13,654 bases of DNA from Lentisphaeria bacterium UBA1784. GTDB lineage: Bacteria; Verrucomicrobiota; Lentisphaeria; Victivallales; Victivallaceae. The position numbers and the translations under genes were made by a program. Position 1 is the stretch's first letter. The number at the start of each line of letters is the position of its first letter. Below the pieces are notes generated by a model. It worked only from the letters and a program-made list of their open reading frames with translations. It was not told the origin of the DNA and ran no database searches. The stretch is from assembly GCA_002315455.1 (NCBI GenBank), contig DCGG01000088.1, positions 2,029 to 15,682 of the forward strand, read 5' to 3'. Below, piece after piece: positions 1 to 7,678 of this stretch.

Positions 1-1942
1 ACCCTGCAGCGGGGACGGTCACTCCGTCAATGACCTCCGCTTTTTCTCCGAAGTTCACGTAGACCGAACTGCCATCGGAGTAGTCGGTGCGGCAGAGGGT
101 ATCGGAGAGTTTCCGATGATCCCGGATATAGCACAACTGCAGGTCCCCGATGGTTTTGACGTAATCCTCCTCCGCGTTGCGGACCTGTGCCGCCTCATCC
201 CCGATTTTGCCCAGATAGAAGTCCGCCGTCTCGAAGTGTCCCTGCACCGGGGAGCCGTCCGGATTCCAGTTGCGGGTCGCGAAGTGCCGGTAGAAATAGA
301 AACTTGGCATGCCGCCGAAGGAAAGGTTGCGCAGATAGCCGTAACTGCCCCGGAGAGAATTGATTGATTCGCCGAAGACGTTATACAGCAGTATTCCGTG
401 GTAGGTCATTTCGTAGAGGGGCACGATCTCGTCGACGTAGTCCTGACTGCCGAGGTATTCGTGAGGGCGTCCGCCATCGGTCTGAATATACAAGCAGCGA
501 TCCAGCACTCCGGCGGCGAAGTCGAAACATCCTTCGCACTCGATGGAGCCCATCTTATCCTTGGCCAGCGCGAGGATCTTTCTGCGCCAGGAAGCCGTTT
601 GCGCCTTGGTCGCCGGATGCGCCTTGCTCCAGCAGACCGAGAGCCCGATGGTGCTCAAACAGTCGGTGAAGTGGGTCCCCCGGAATCCCAGTTGCCGGAT
701 GTTCTCGTAATTGCGTTCGGAATAGGTTTTGAACATCGCTTCCGGACAGAGTTGCCACGACTGCCCTCCGCCCCAGATGCCGTCCTTCACCGGGGTGCCG
801 TTCTGCGACAATACCAGAATGTCGTCGAGGGGGTCGTCGCTGATGCGGTAGCCGTCACAATGATTGTCATGGGCGGTGATGAAATACCCTGCTTTCTGCG
901 TGTATGCGATCAGTTCCCGGAGTTTCGTCTCGCCGCCGATGCTCTCTTCGACCGGCAGGAGCTGCGGATAACGTCCGTCATGCCCCTTGGCGTTCCAGCC
1001 GACGAGGCAGATATTCAGGTGTTCCACTCCGGCGGCCTTGAACGCATCCACCATGGTCTTGACCTCATCGAAAGTGCAGAAGACGTGGACCGCCGGTTCG
1101 TTTTTCGGAGTCTGCTCAGTCACCGGCATCGGGATCGGCCACTTTGCCGCCAGCCGCACCCGGATCTCCGGGGATTTCACGGCGTTGGCGAGGGCTTCGG
1201 AGCGTTTCACGCGTTCCGCGAGCGGAGTGATCTCCCCCTTGGTCAGACGCCAATTCCGGTAATACTCCGCAAGCTGTGCCGCCGGATGACGACCGTCATG
1301 GGGCAGTTCCGCCAGTGTGAGGCAGAAGTCCTCATTGGTCATCGGAAAATCCTGACGCCGCACGTTGAATTCGTAGCGGAAGAACCAGCGGAACGCCAGA
1401 GAATAGGTCTTCTCCTTGCCCTGCGCGGTCGCAAGTTCCAGTTCGGCATCACAGCCCCCGGGACCGAGGATGGCGCAGAGCACTCCCGACGGCTCCTCCA
1501 CGCCGCAAATCGGCATGTTGCATTCGGAAATGCCGCTGCCGTAGATGCCGATTCTGTGCACCATCTCCCGTTTGCCGCGGAAGCGGGAGACCACTCCGGA
1601 CTGCTGGGGAAGCAGATAATATCCCTCATCGCCTTCGCGGTGCAGCAGCAGATCCGGCAGGACCAGCAGCGAGCCGAACTTGTTGCGTCCCTCCTCCTTC
1701 ATGGAGCACTTCGGTAACAGGATTTGAACCGAGTTCTCCTGCTCCTCAACCACGAAATCAAACGCAAATTTCAGCTCTTCGTGGGTGAAGTGCAGCGTGA
1801 ATTTCTGCCCGTTCCCCTCGCGGTTGATCTGCCAGCCGCCCGCGCGGGAGACCGTGCAGGAGACCGCATTGGCGTAGCCGGTCCAGTAAGAGAGGAACCC
1901 GAAGCGGGTTTCCGCCGCTTCCCAATCAATGAAATGGATCAT
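1..1942 (-). CDS. GH101/DUF5696-like glycoside hydrolase, C-terminus beyond the left edge
   Basis: The frame is open from ATG at 1942 to the edge, 647 codons with no stop. GAGG lies about 11 nt before the ATG, and the start is 23 nt after the end of the beta-helix gene, so this is the fifth gene of the operon. There is no signal peptide. Residues about 1-270 look like a beta-sandwich. From about residue 286 a TIM-barrel pattern begins (HVFCTFDEV, then NICLVGWNAKG). The run HFTDCLS (D427) and the run SIECEG (E468/E470) are the best candidates for catalytic nucleophile and acid, by analogy with GH101-type retaining enzymes. The visible end, after about residue 600, looks like the start of a small beta-domain (SSVYVNFGEKAEV). 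Family assignment is from recalled pattern, not a search. Substrate is unknown. A non-catalytic carbohydrate-binding role is possible but less likely. Confidence 0.6.
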   Translation of the reverse strand, partial: MIHFIDWEAAETRFGFLSYWTGYANAVSCTVSRAGGWQINREGNGQKFTLHFTHEELKFAFDFVVEEQENSVQILLPKCSMKEEGRNKFGSLLVLPDLLLHREGDEGYYLLPQQSGVVSRFRGKREMVHRIGIYGSGISECNMPICGVEEPSGVLCAILGPGGCDAELELATAQGKEKTYSLAFRWFFRYEFNVRRQDFPMTNEDFCLTLAELPHDGRHPAAQLAEYYRNWRLTKGEITPLAERVKRSEALANAVKSPEIRVRLAAKWPIPMPVTEQTPKNEPAVHVFCTFDEVKTMVDAFKAAGVEHLNICLVGWNAKGHDGRYPQLLPVEESIGGETKLRELIAYTQKAGYFITAHDNHCDGYRISDDPLDDILVLSQNGTPVKDGIWGGGQSWQLCPEAMFKTYSERNYENIRQLGFRGTHFTDCLSTIGLSVCWSKAHPATKAQTASWRRKILALAKDKMGSIECEGCFDFAAGVLDRCLYIQTDGGRPHEYLGSQDYVDEIVPLYEMTYHGILLYNVFGESINSLRGSYGYLRNLSFGGMPSFYFYRHFATRNWNPDGSPVQGHFETADFYLGKIGDEAAQVRNAEEDYVKTIGDLQLCYIRDHRKLSDTLCRTDYSDGSSVYVNFGEKAEVIDGVTVPAAG

Positions 1943-1965
1943 TTTTTCTGCCTCATTTGTTTTCG

Positions 1966-4245
1966 TTATTCAGCGTAGGGGGCGTTGAGAAAAACGCCCG
2001 GAGTTTCTGCCAGCGCCGCATTCAGGAGTTTCCCCTCCGTGAGCGTCAGGATGAAGCGGTGCTTCCCCGGTGCCAGACGGAAGTGCGGATTGCCCTGCAG
2101 ATTCCGGGTGCCGACGACCTTCCACACCGGGAGGGGACGCACCTCCGCAGGTCCCCGCAGTTCCACTCGGTCGGTCGGATTGCCGTCCAGCGTCAGCGCC
2201 ACTTTGTCAGCAGTTCCCGGAGCAAACCGTCCGAAAAGGTAGCCGTGAAACTCTTTTTCAAGCGCGAAATCAATTTGAAAGCGGTTGCCGTCCAGCGCTT
2301 GGACCGCCACGGGTAAAAGCGCCCCGGCACGGTCGTGTTTCAGCAGAGCCCGGTCCTCCCGGGAATCCGCATAGACCGTGACCACCCGGGAGAAACCGCT
2401 GGGCAGGCGGACCAGAAACGCCGCCGAGTGCTTCATCGCCTTGCGGATATGCGCGGGATCGATGGAAACGGTCAGCACCACCGGCGCCTCCGGTGTCACC
2501 ACCCCGGACGCGGGGTAAACGACCAAAAACGGGAACGCTTCGTTTTTCTCGATTCGGAAAGAGAGTTCCGTCCCCGGTCGCGTGCAACTGACCGTTATCT
2601 GCCGGGACTTCCATTCGGCAGATGAGGCGGCTTGAAATGCAAGGTGCTGTGCCGAAACCGCAAGCGGAACCGGACGCACCGGCAACTCCGGGCTGTCCTC
2701 CCGGGGAAAGGCGCCGACCCGCTCCCGGTACCCCGGAGAGTCCGGATTCAGCCGGTAGTTGCCGTTCTGCGGGTCCACGAAATGGGGCACGCCCTCAATG
2801 CCGTGCAACTCCTGACCGTAGCGTTTGCGAAGTTCCGGGATCCCCGTAACTCCCGGGTTCGTTGAATACAGCAGGTCCTCATCGAAATCCACCCGGTTCT
2901 CGCGGAAGAGCACCCGGGCAATTCGGCTCCGGGTCCCGGAAAAGAGATTGCGGCGCGAAACGAAGCGCAACGTCTCTCCCGCTTCCCGGTTGCCGCCGAA
3001 GGCACTGAAGCCGCCGCCCAGTCCGACCATGGTGTTGTTGAAACAGGTGATCCGCCCGTAGCCGACCCCGCGGTTGCCGAAGATGTTTTTGATGAAAACG
3101 CCGGCAAGACCGAATTCCGCCCCGGTGGAGACGAAAAGATTCCGGTAGCACCAGCTGGGGCCGCGCAGACACGGCGCCAGACTGATGCCGCAGTAAAACC
3201 CTTCACAGCGGTTGCCGAAGAAGCGGGCGTTGATCTGACCGCCGTCCAGCTCCATGCCGTCATCGTTGGTGAAAAGAAAGTTGTTGCCGGTGACTTCGGC
3301 GTCGCGCCAGGCACTGCCGGTGACAAGGCTGTTGCCGGCCCCCTCGGCGGCATCGTTCCAGCGGTGGAGGTCGCTGCCGACGAAATCGTTGTAACGGACC
3401 GCCGCCTCCCTGACGTTGCCGAGTTTCAGCGCGTTGGGGCCGGCGGGATGGGCGTAGAACCAGCTGTTGGCAGTCCCCCGGGGATCGTGCACGTAGTTCC
3501 GCTCGATCAGCACCCGGCGGGTGTTCCGGACCTGAATGCCGGAGTCCTGACTCACGTAATGATTTTTCTCGTCGTAATACATGCCGTTGAGGTCGGGGCG
3601 GTGGGTACCGACCCGGCTGAAACCGGCGATGTCGCAGTTGAGGATCTGGATGTTCTCGCAGTTGTCGGCGAAGATGCCGTGCCGTCTCCCTCCGCGGACG
3701 GTCAGCCCGTCGAGGATCACGTAACGGACACCATCCAGAAAGACCGCAAACTCCTTTTTGGTCCCGCCGTCCAGCACGGAACCCGGCTTCATGGTGTAGC
3801 GCAGATACCCTTCCGGAGTGCCGGAAGCGGTGATGTGAAGCGGCATCTTCGTTGTTTCATCCAGCACGATGGTCCGGGCGATTGGGACCGCCGCCCTTCG
3901 GGTGCGGAATTTCCCGGAGAGCGTTCCCTTCTCCTGCTTATCCAGGTATTCCAAACGCATCTCATAGAGGGTATCTTCTTCCAAGTCAAAGAGCGACCCG
4001 CGAAGCATCTTCTCCCTTGCCACGTAGACGGGAGACAACTCCGGCGGCATCGTGCGCCAGTTTGCCTCTCCTGCTTTCCGGTACTGCAGGACGCTTGTGA
4101 ACGCGGAGTCCTCCTCCGCCGTACAGCCGGTGAGGTAGAGCGAGCAGACCTGATAGCCGGGGACCAGTTCCAGTTCCGGAGCGGCACTGCAGAGGAAGGA
4201 AATTCCGGTCAGCAGCAGCAGTATGATTTTTGACGGGAGTTTCAT
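1966..4245 (-). CDS. Secreted right-handed parallel beta-helix protein with fibronectin-like and BACON-like domains
   Basis: A 759-aa protein. The N-terminus is a signal peptide: Lys near the start, hydrophobic residues 7-18, likely cleavage after CSA near residue 21. The Cys at 19 is not in a proper lipobox, so a lipoprotein is unlikely. Residues about 25-117 resemble a fibronectin-III-like domain. Residues about 125-500 carry repeated short beta-strand turns rich in Asn and Gly (for example NIQILNCDI, RVLIERNYV, AEVTGNNFLF), typical of pectate-lyase-like beta-helices. Residues about 530-628 resemble a BACON domain, and the rest is another beta-rich module. Such proteins are often polysaccharide lyases or hydrolases, but I see no diagnostic catalytic set, so the activity is open. 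AAAGGTGA sits 6 nt before the ATG, inside the end of the upstream gene, which ends 3 nt earlier; translational coupling is likely. Confidence 0.8.
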   Translation of the reverse strand: MKLPSKIILLLLTGISFLCSAAPELELVPGYQVCSLYLTGCTAEEDSAFTSVLQYRKAGEANWRTMPPELSPVYVAREKMLRGSLFDLEEDTLYEMRLEYLDKQEKGTLSGKFRTRRAAVPIARTIVLDETTKMPLHITASGTPEGYLRYTMKPGSVLDGGTKKEFAVFLDGVRYVILDGLTVRGGRRHGIFADNCENIQILNCDIAGFSRVGTHRPDLNGMYYDEKNHYVSQDSGIQVRNTRRVLIERNYVHDPRGTANSWFYAHPAGPNALKLGNVREAAVRYNDFVGSDLHRWNDAAEGAGNSLVTGSAWRDAEVTGNNFLFTNDDGMELDGGQINARFFGNRCEGFYCGISLAPCLRGPSWCYRNLFVSTGAEFGLAGVFIKNIFGNRGVGYGRITCFNNTMVGLGGGFSAFGGNREAGETLRFVSRRNLFSGTRSRIARVLFRENRVDFDEDLLYSTNPGVTGIPELRKRYGQELHGIEGVPHFVDPQNGNYRLNPDSPGYRERVGAFPREDSPELPVRPVPLAVSAQHLAFQAASSAEWKSRQITVSCTRPGTELSFRIEKNEAFPFLVVYPASGVVTPEAPVVLTVSIDPAHIRKAMKHSAAFLVRLPSGFSRVVTVYADSREDRALLKHDRAGALLPVAVQALDGNRFQIDFALEKEFHGYLFGRFAPGTADKVALTLDGNPTDRVELRGPAEVRPLPVWKVVGTRNLQGNPHFRLAPGKHRFILTLTEGKLLNAALAETPGVFLNAPYAE

Positions 4246-4248
4246 GCT

Positions 4249-5667
4249 TCACCTTTTCTCGCGTATGGTCTCGTTTTCCAGCGGAAGCATGCTTTTTTCA
4301 GCGAGGATCAGCGGCGCATCGGAGAGCGGCAGATCATAGCTGACAGCATCGCCGTCCCGGTGAATGGCAAAGTCCGGAACCGCATAGACGTTCCCCGAGA
4401 TCAGATCGCAGAGCACCGGCTCACAGATCGGAAGCCGGAACGTATGGACCTGAACAGTCTGGCACGCCGTCTCCTCCGTCGGGACTCCGGAACAATCCCA
4501 GTAAACGGCAAGATGCCCGGAGCCATCCTTTTTCGAGCACGGGAAAGCGTAGGTGTCGGTCCCGGCGGAGACGCTGACCGAGCCTTCGAGTTTGAGCTGG
4601 ACGTTGTCGGCGCGGACAAAGAAATGTTCCTGCGGACGCTGCATCGTACCGTCGAAAACCGATATCATGCGGCCCACGGCGCCGTAGACCTGTTTGGGGC
4701 GGATCACATTGTGATCTTCATCCGCCAGCAACAGCCCCTTTCGGTTCATCTCCCGCCCGGCGTGCTGAAAATCGCAGATCGTGAAAATCGAAGTTTCCAC
4801 GCCGTGTCCGTAATCCCCGAGGAACCTCCGCAGGTCCCACTTCGCCTGCGTGAATTCACTCCAGTTATGCCCCCGGAGGGCAAACCATCCAGGATTGTTG
4901 GAGGGGCAGCCGTTCTCTCCCTGCCAAAGGGCGGCTTTGGAACCGTGCCGGCGGAGCACGTCCTGCATCGCCCGGACGTCGCCGTAACTCAAATCGGGAT
5001 TGTAACGGTAGCCGTGGTAGATGAACCACGTGAAAAGATCCAGTTTCCCCGCCTTTTCAAACACGCGGATACATTCTTCAAAGAATTCAGGATCGGGCAG
5101 AGCCAGCGTCAGACCGGCGATCCGGGCATCCGGGATGATCGCTTTGATGATGGAAGCCGTGCGGAGATTGTTGTCCGTGACTGCGGAAACACCGTTCCCG
5201 TCCGGTTCGTTCCACATGGCCCAGTCGCGCACCCGGCCCTTGAAGTGTTCCGCAAGCGCGCGCACCCAGTTGTCCCACGCCTGCACCGCCTCGCCGGAAG
5301 AGGGAAAACTTCCGAGAAGATCGTGACCGCCGCCGCCGGGATAGATGGGGTTGCCGTAGTCGGTTTCCAGCAGGATGTTGAGCCCACGGCTCCGGGCATC
5401 GTCGATGATGTGATCCAGCCACGCGAAATCATATTGCCCTCGGGTCCGCTCACACTTCGCCCAGCCTGCCTGAAGCCGGATAGTGCTTACACCCAGCGGA
5501 GTGATGAATTCTTTGTATTTGTCGTAATCGGCGAAATCCCGGTCCAGCGTTTCACAGCCAAGCGTCCAACTGGTCTCGCCGACTTCTCCGGTGGTCCTCA
5601 TCCGGATTGTCCCGACGACCGGGAGATCAATGCGAAGTGCCGCTCCTGTCCCCTCAAATTTCATCAT
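4249..5667 (-). CDS. Clan GH-A glycoside hydrolase (GH39/GH5-like), cytoplasmic
   Basis: A 472-aa protein. The N-terminal 35 residues are a short beta region with no signal peptide. A (beta/alpha)8 barrel follows: GVSTIRLQAGW near 59-69, then WAMWNEPDG with E154 as the expected acid/base, and ALWQGENG with E251 as the expected nucleophile. These two Glu, about 97 residues apart, fit retaining clan GH-A enzymes; the barrel is closest in feel to GH39 beta-xylosidases or small GH5-like enzymes. The last 130 residues are a beta-sandwich typical of the clan. The sequence begins ATGATG (5667 and 5664) and either may be the start. It overlaps the end of the isomerase gene by 14 nt, preceded by a G-rich stretch that can serve as a weak ribosome binding site. 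Likely role: intracellular cleavage of an imported oligosaccharide. Substrate is not determined. Confidence 0.75.
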   Translation of the reverse strand: MMKFEGTGAALRIDLPVVGTIRMRTTGEVGETSWTLGCETLDRDFADYDKYKEFITPLGVSTIRLQAGWAKCERTRGQYDFAWLDHIIDDARSRGLNILLETDYGNPIYPGGGGHDLLGSFPSSGEAVQAWDNWVRALAEHFKGRVRDWAMWNEPDGNGVSAVTDNNLRTASIIKAIIPDARIAGLTLALPDPEFFEECIRVFEKAGKLDLFTWFIYHGYRYNPDLSYGDVRAMQDVLRRHGSKAALWQGENGCPSNNPGWFALRGHNWSEFTQAKWDLRRFLGDYGHGVETSIFTICDFQHAGREMNRKGLLLADEDHNVIRPKQVYGAVGRMISVFDGTMQRPQEHFFVRADNVQLKLEGSVSVSAGTDTYAFPCSKKDGSGHLAVYWDCSGVPTEETACQTVQVHTFRLPICEPVLCDLISGNVYAVPDFAIHRDGDAVSYDLPLSDAPLILAEKSMLPLENETIREKR

Positions 5668-6481
5668 GACCCCCCGCTGCTTTCAGGAAAGACAGAGACC
5701 GGCGCATGCCGTCCTCCACATCCCCGGTCAATTCATACTCAAACAGAGCCGGTCCGGAATAATCTCCGATGGTCTCCAGCAACTTTTTATAATCCAAGCG
5801 CCCCTCTCCGCAGGCGGCAGGGACGATCCCCCCCGGCACGTCGCGGAAATCCTTCAAATGCAAGTACCGGATGTGCATCCTGAAACGCTCGTAGAATTTG
5901 CAGGGGCAGACCGCCCCCGCGGCGGCGAGATTGGCGGGGTCGAAGAGGATGGAGACTCCCGTTTCCAGAATCTTCTCCCAGCAGTCGCCCCGGGTGGTGA
6001 CGCTGTTGAAGTGGAGCTGCGCCCCGTTTTCCAGCGCCGTCACGCCGCCGTGGGTCTCCACGCAGAGCAGGAGCCCTTTGGCGGAAGCGAGGAGATGGAG
6101 TTCTTTCAGCGCATTGAGCATACGTTCCCATCTTTCTCCGTAAATCTCGCTGTCCGAGCGGAACCCGGCAAAGATCCGCAGGTACCGGATGCCGAGTTTG
6201 GAAGCGATCCCGATGACTTCAGTGAGTTTTTCGACCTGCGGTGCAACGTCATCCACGGTCAGATCGTTCCCGGTACAGCCGCACTCCAGAGAAATGCCGT
6301 ACTTCGAGTACAGTGATTTGACCGCCTCGATTTCGGCGTCGGAACAGCCGACTTGAAGCACGTCTTTGCTGTAGTTGGCGATGGAAAACTCCAGCAGGCT
6401 CAGCCCCATATCCCGGGTGAGTTTCAGCTGCTCCTCCAGCGGAGTTTCCCGCAGACCCCATGCCGCAAGTCCCAGTCGCAT
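5654..6481 (-). CDS. Sugar phosphate isomerase/epimerase, xylose-isomerase-like TIM barrel
   Basis: A 275-aa protein of the AP-endonuclease-2/xylose-isomerase-like TIM-barrel superfamily, close to the family's usual length. Putative metal ligands occur in the expected order: E142 (CVETHGG), D181 (LFDPAN), H208 (LHLKD) and E248 (LFEYE). Members isomerise or epimerise sugars, keto-sugars and inositols. I chose ATG at 6481, which overlaps the dehydrogenase stop by one nucleotide (TGATG); a GTG at 6484 would add one residue. GGAGG lies 8 nt before the ATG. The direct pairing with a dehydrogenase suggests consecutive steps on one sugar, as in inositol or keto-glycoside pathways, but that is inference and the substrate cannot be read from the sequence. 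Confidence 0.82.
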   Translation of the reverse strand: MRLGLAAWGLRETPLEEQLKLTRDMGLSLLEFSIANYSKDVLQVGCSDAEIEAVKSLYSKYGISLECGCTGNDLTVDDVAPQVEKLTEVIGIASKLGIRYLRIFAGFRSDSEIYGERWERMLNALKELHLLASAKGLLLCVETHGGVTALENGAQLHFNSVTTRGDCWEKILETGVSILFDPANLAAAGAVCPCKFYERFRMHIRYLHLKDFRDVPGGIVPAACGEGRLDYKKLLETIGDYSGPALFEYELTGDVEDGMRRSLSFLKAAGGHDEI

Positions 6482-7524
6482 CACAGATCCCTCCAGTCAA
6501 AGAGGATCTTGAAGCAGTTTGCGCCCTTGTCGGACTGGTAACGGAACGCCTCCTTCGCCTTGCCTGCCGGCCAGATCTCGCAGGGCAGATATCTGGTGTT
6601 CATTCTGCCCTCACTGAGCCATTGCAGGATCTGCCCTTTTCCGCGCCACTTCATGGCACAGGTCATGGACATGCTGACGTTCTTGACGAACCAGCGGTGA
6701 TAGTGGTCGAAGATCAGTTTTTCCGGATAGTCGCCGTTGAGGTGAATATAACCGGGTTCGTCGTCATCCTTCCAGCCGCCGTCTTTGATGTATTGGTAAA
6801 GCATCCCCGGAACGGCGGGATTGCCGGAACATTCGATGATGCGGTCGGCTTTTCTGCCGTTGGTGATCTCCAGCAGTTTCGCGAGACCGGCGGAGTCCGG
6901 CGTAATGACGAAGTCCGCATAGTGGCCGGCGATCTCCTGCCGGAAGGCATTGGGTTCCGCGATGACCACAGTGGACTGCGGAGCCATGATTTTGATGATC
7001 TGCGCTGCTCCGATGCCGTTCATGCCCGCGCCGAAGACCAGGATCGTCTCGCCGTTGCGGGGCTGCAGACGCTCCACGCCTTTTAAGGAAACGCAGAAAA
7101 GATAGGCGAGGACGGCGTCCTCATCGGAAACGTTGTCCGGTATCTTGCAGAGGGGATCGCCCGCGCCTCCGGCGTTGTCCATATCCTTGTGGACCAGCAG
7201 CGTGCCGCCGCCCCACGCCGCGCAGGCGTCCATATATTTCCGGCACTCGTTGATCATCACCCGGTCGCCTTTTTTAAAGCCGGGAGCGTAGTCGCCCTCC
7301 TCCTCCACCACGCCGATGTTTTCATACCCGGGGACCAGCGGATAGTAGCACTGTTCCGGATGCTGCATGCCGTGATAGGTCTTCATGTCGGTGCCGGTGG
7401 AAATGGCGCTCATCCGCGTTCTGCAGACCACGGTGTCGGCACGTTTCGGGGTGAGTGTGACTTCGCGGAAGGCGGCCTCGCCGGGGCGCTCGATGACGGT
7501 AGCCGGAGTCTTGACAGGACTCAT
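6481..7524 (-). CDS. Medium-chain dehydrogenase (zinc-type alcohol dehydrogenase fold, BchC-like group) lacking zinc ligands
   Basis: A 347-aa NAD(P)-dependent oxidoreductase and first gene of the operon. The N-terminal GroES-like domain has STGTD and PLVPGYE where zinc alcohol dehydrogenases have CGTD and GHE. Thr43 and Tyr67 therefore replace the catalytic Cys and His, and the structural four-Cys lobe is also absent. The nucleotide-binding motif GAGMNG (165-170) is intact, followed by VVIAEPNAF at the end of the second strand. The pattern resembles the BchC-like branch of the family. Start: the open frame extends to 7593, but ATG at 7524 has AGAGGTG about 5 nt upstream and matches the natural start of the fold, so the 23 extra upstream residues are rejected. 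It ends one base into the isomerase start. Likely role is oxidation or reduction of a sugar carbon; substrate is unknown. Confidence 0.8.
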   Translation of the reverse strand: MSPVKTPATVIERPGEAAFREVTLTPKRADTVVCRTRMSAISTGTDMKTYHGMQHPEQCYYPLVPGYENIGVVEEEGDYAPGFKKGDRVMINECRKYMDACAAWGGGTLLVHKDMDNAGGAGDPLCKIPDNVSDEDAVLAYLFCVSLKGVERLQPRNGETILVFGAGMNGIGAAQIIKIMAPQSTVVIAEPNAFRQEIAGHYADFVITPDSAGLAKLLEITNGRKADRIIECSGNPAVPGMLYQYIKDGGWKDDDEPGYIHLNGDYPEKLIFDHYHRWFVKNVSMSMTCAMKWRGKGQILQWLSEGRMNTRYLPCEIWPAGKAKEAFRYQSDKGANCFKILFDWRDL

Positions 7525-7578
7525 AAAACACCTCTCATTTTGAAAATTATGTTGTGGTAATAAGGTAACGCTGCAAAA

Positions 7579-7599
7579 TGAAAAATCAAGCATTTTTCA
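7579..7599. promoter_or_regulatory. Candidate operator: perfect 8-bp inverted repeat
   Basis: The arms TGAAAAAT and ATTTTTCA are exact reverse complements separated by CAAGC. The site lies just downstream of the predicted start of the minus-strand operon transcript and touches the predicted -35 of the regulator promoter. That is where an autoregulating GntR-type repressor would bind. Because the region is AT-rich, some palindromy is expected by chance. Confidence 0.45.
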
Positions 7600-7621
7600 G
7601 GAAATTTTATGGAATTATGAT
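7594..7621 (+). promoter_or_regulatory. Possible promoter of the GntR regulator gene
   Basis: TTTTCA (7594-7599) and TATGAT (7616-7621) are 16 bp apart. The -10 overlaps the predicted -10 of the opposite operon, so the two promoters would compete for polymerase. An alternative is TTGACT (7630-7635) with TATGGT (7652-7657), but that would start transcription almost on the ribosome binding site. Confidence 0.3.
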
Positions 7622-7641
7622 GGTTTTATTTGACTTTTCAG
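7614..7641 (-). promoter_or_regulatory. Possible promoter of the five-gene operon
   Basis: Reading the minus strand, CTGAAA (7641-7636) and CATAAT (7619-7614) are separated by 16 bp, matching the -35 and -10 consensus in 4/6 and 5/6 positions. The -35 overlaps one TTTTCAGAAAA motif. The predicted start near 7608 leaves a leader of about 83 nt before the dehydrogenase ATG. Other spacings are possible in this AT-rich DNA. Confidence 0.35.
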
Positions 7642-7678
7642 AAAAATGATATATGGTATTATAAAAGGAGCCAGATCT

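Larger units (their letters stand above)
7525..7678. promoter_or_regulatory. AT-rich divergent promoter and operator region between the operon and the regulator gene
   Basis: This 154-bp stretch is far more AT-rich than its surroundings and drives the minus-strand operon and the plus-strand GntR gene in opposite directions. It contains a perfect 8-bp inverted repeat at 7579-7599, two related TTTTCAG(A/G)AAA motifs at 7594-7604 and 7635-7645 spaced 41 bp apart, and a small ATTTTGAAAAT palindrome at 7537-7547. A GGTAA direct repeat lies near 7556-7569. The layout suits a regulator that represses both directions. Promoter elements are listed separately with low confidence. Confidence 0.7.

Noticed and set aside
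398..1717. Long plus-strand open frame of 439 codons
   Set aside because: It is the exact codon-register mirror of the GH101-like gene on the minus strand, which has recognisable fold and catalytic motifs; the plus translation has none.
4180..4245. Lipoprotein signal on the beta-helix protein (Cys at residue 19)
   Set aside because: The residue before the Cys is Leu, which breaks the lipobox. Cleavage by signal peptidase I near CSA is more likely.
4360..5883. Plus-strand open frame of 507 codons
   Set aside because: It lies opposite the GH-A gene and part of the isomerase gene, both with clear catalytic motifs. It is a shadow of GC-rich codon use.
7525..7593. N-terminal extension of 23 residues on the dehydrogenase
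   Set aside because: The ATG at 7524 has a good ribosome binding site and fits the fold. The extension lies in AT-rich promoter DNA.
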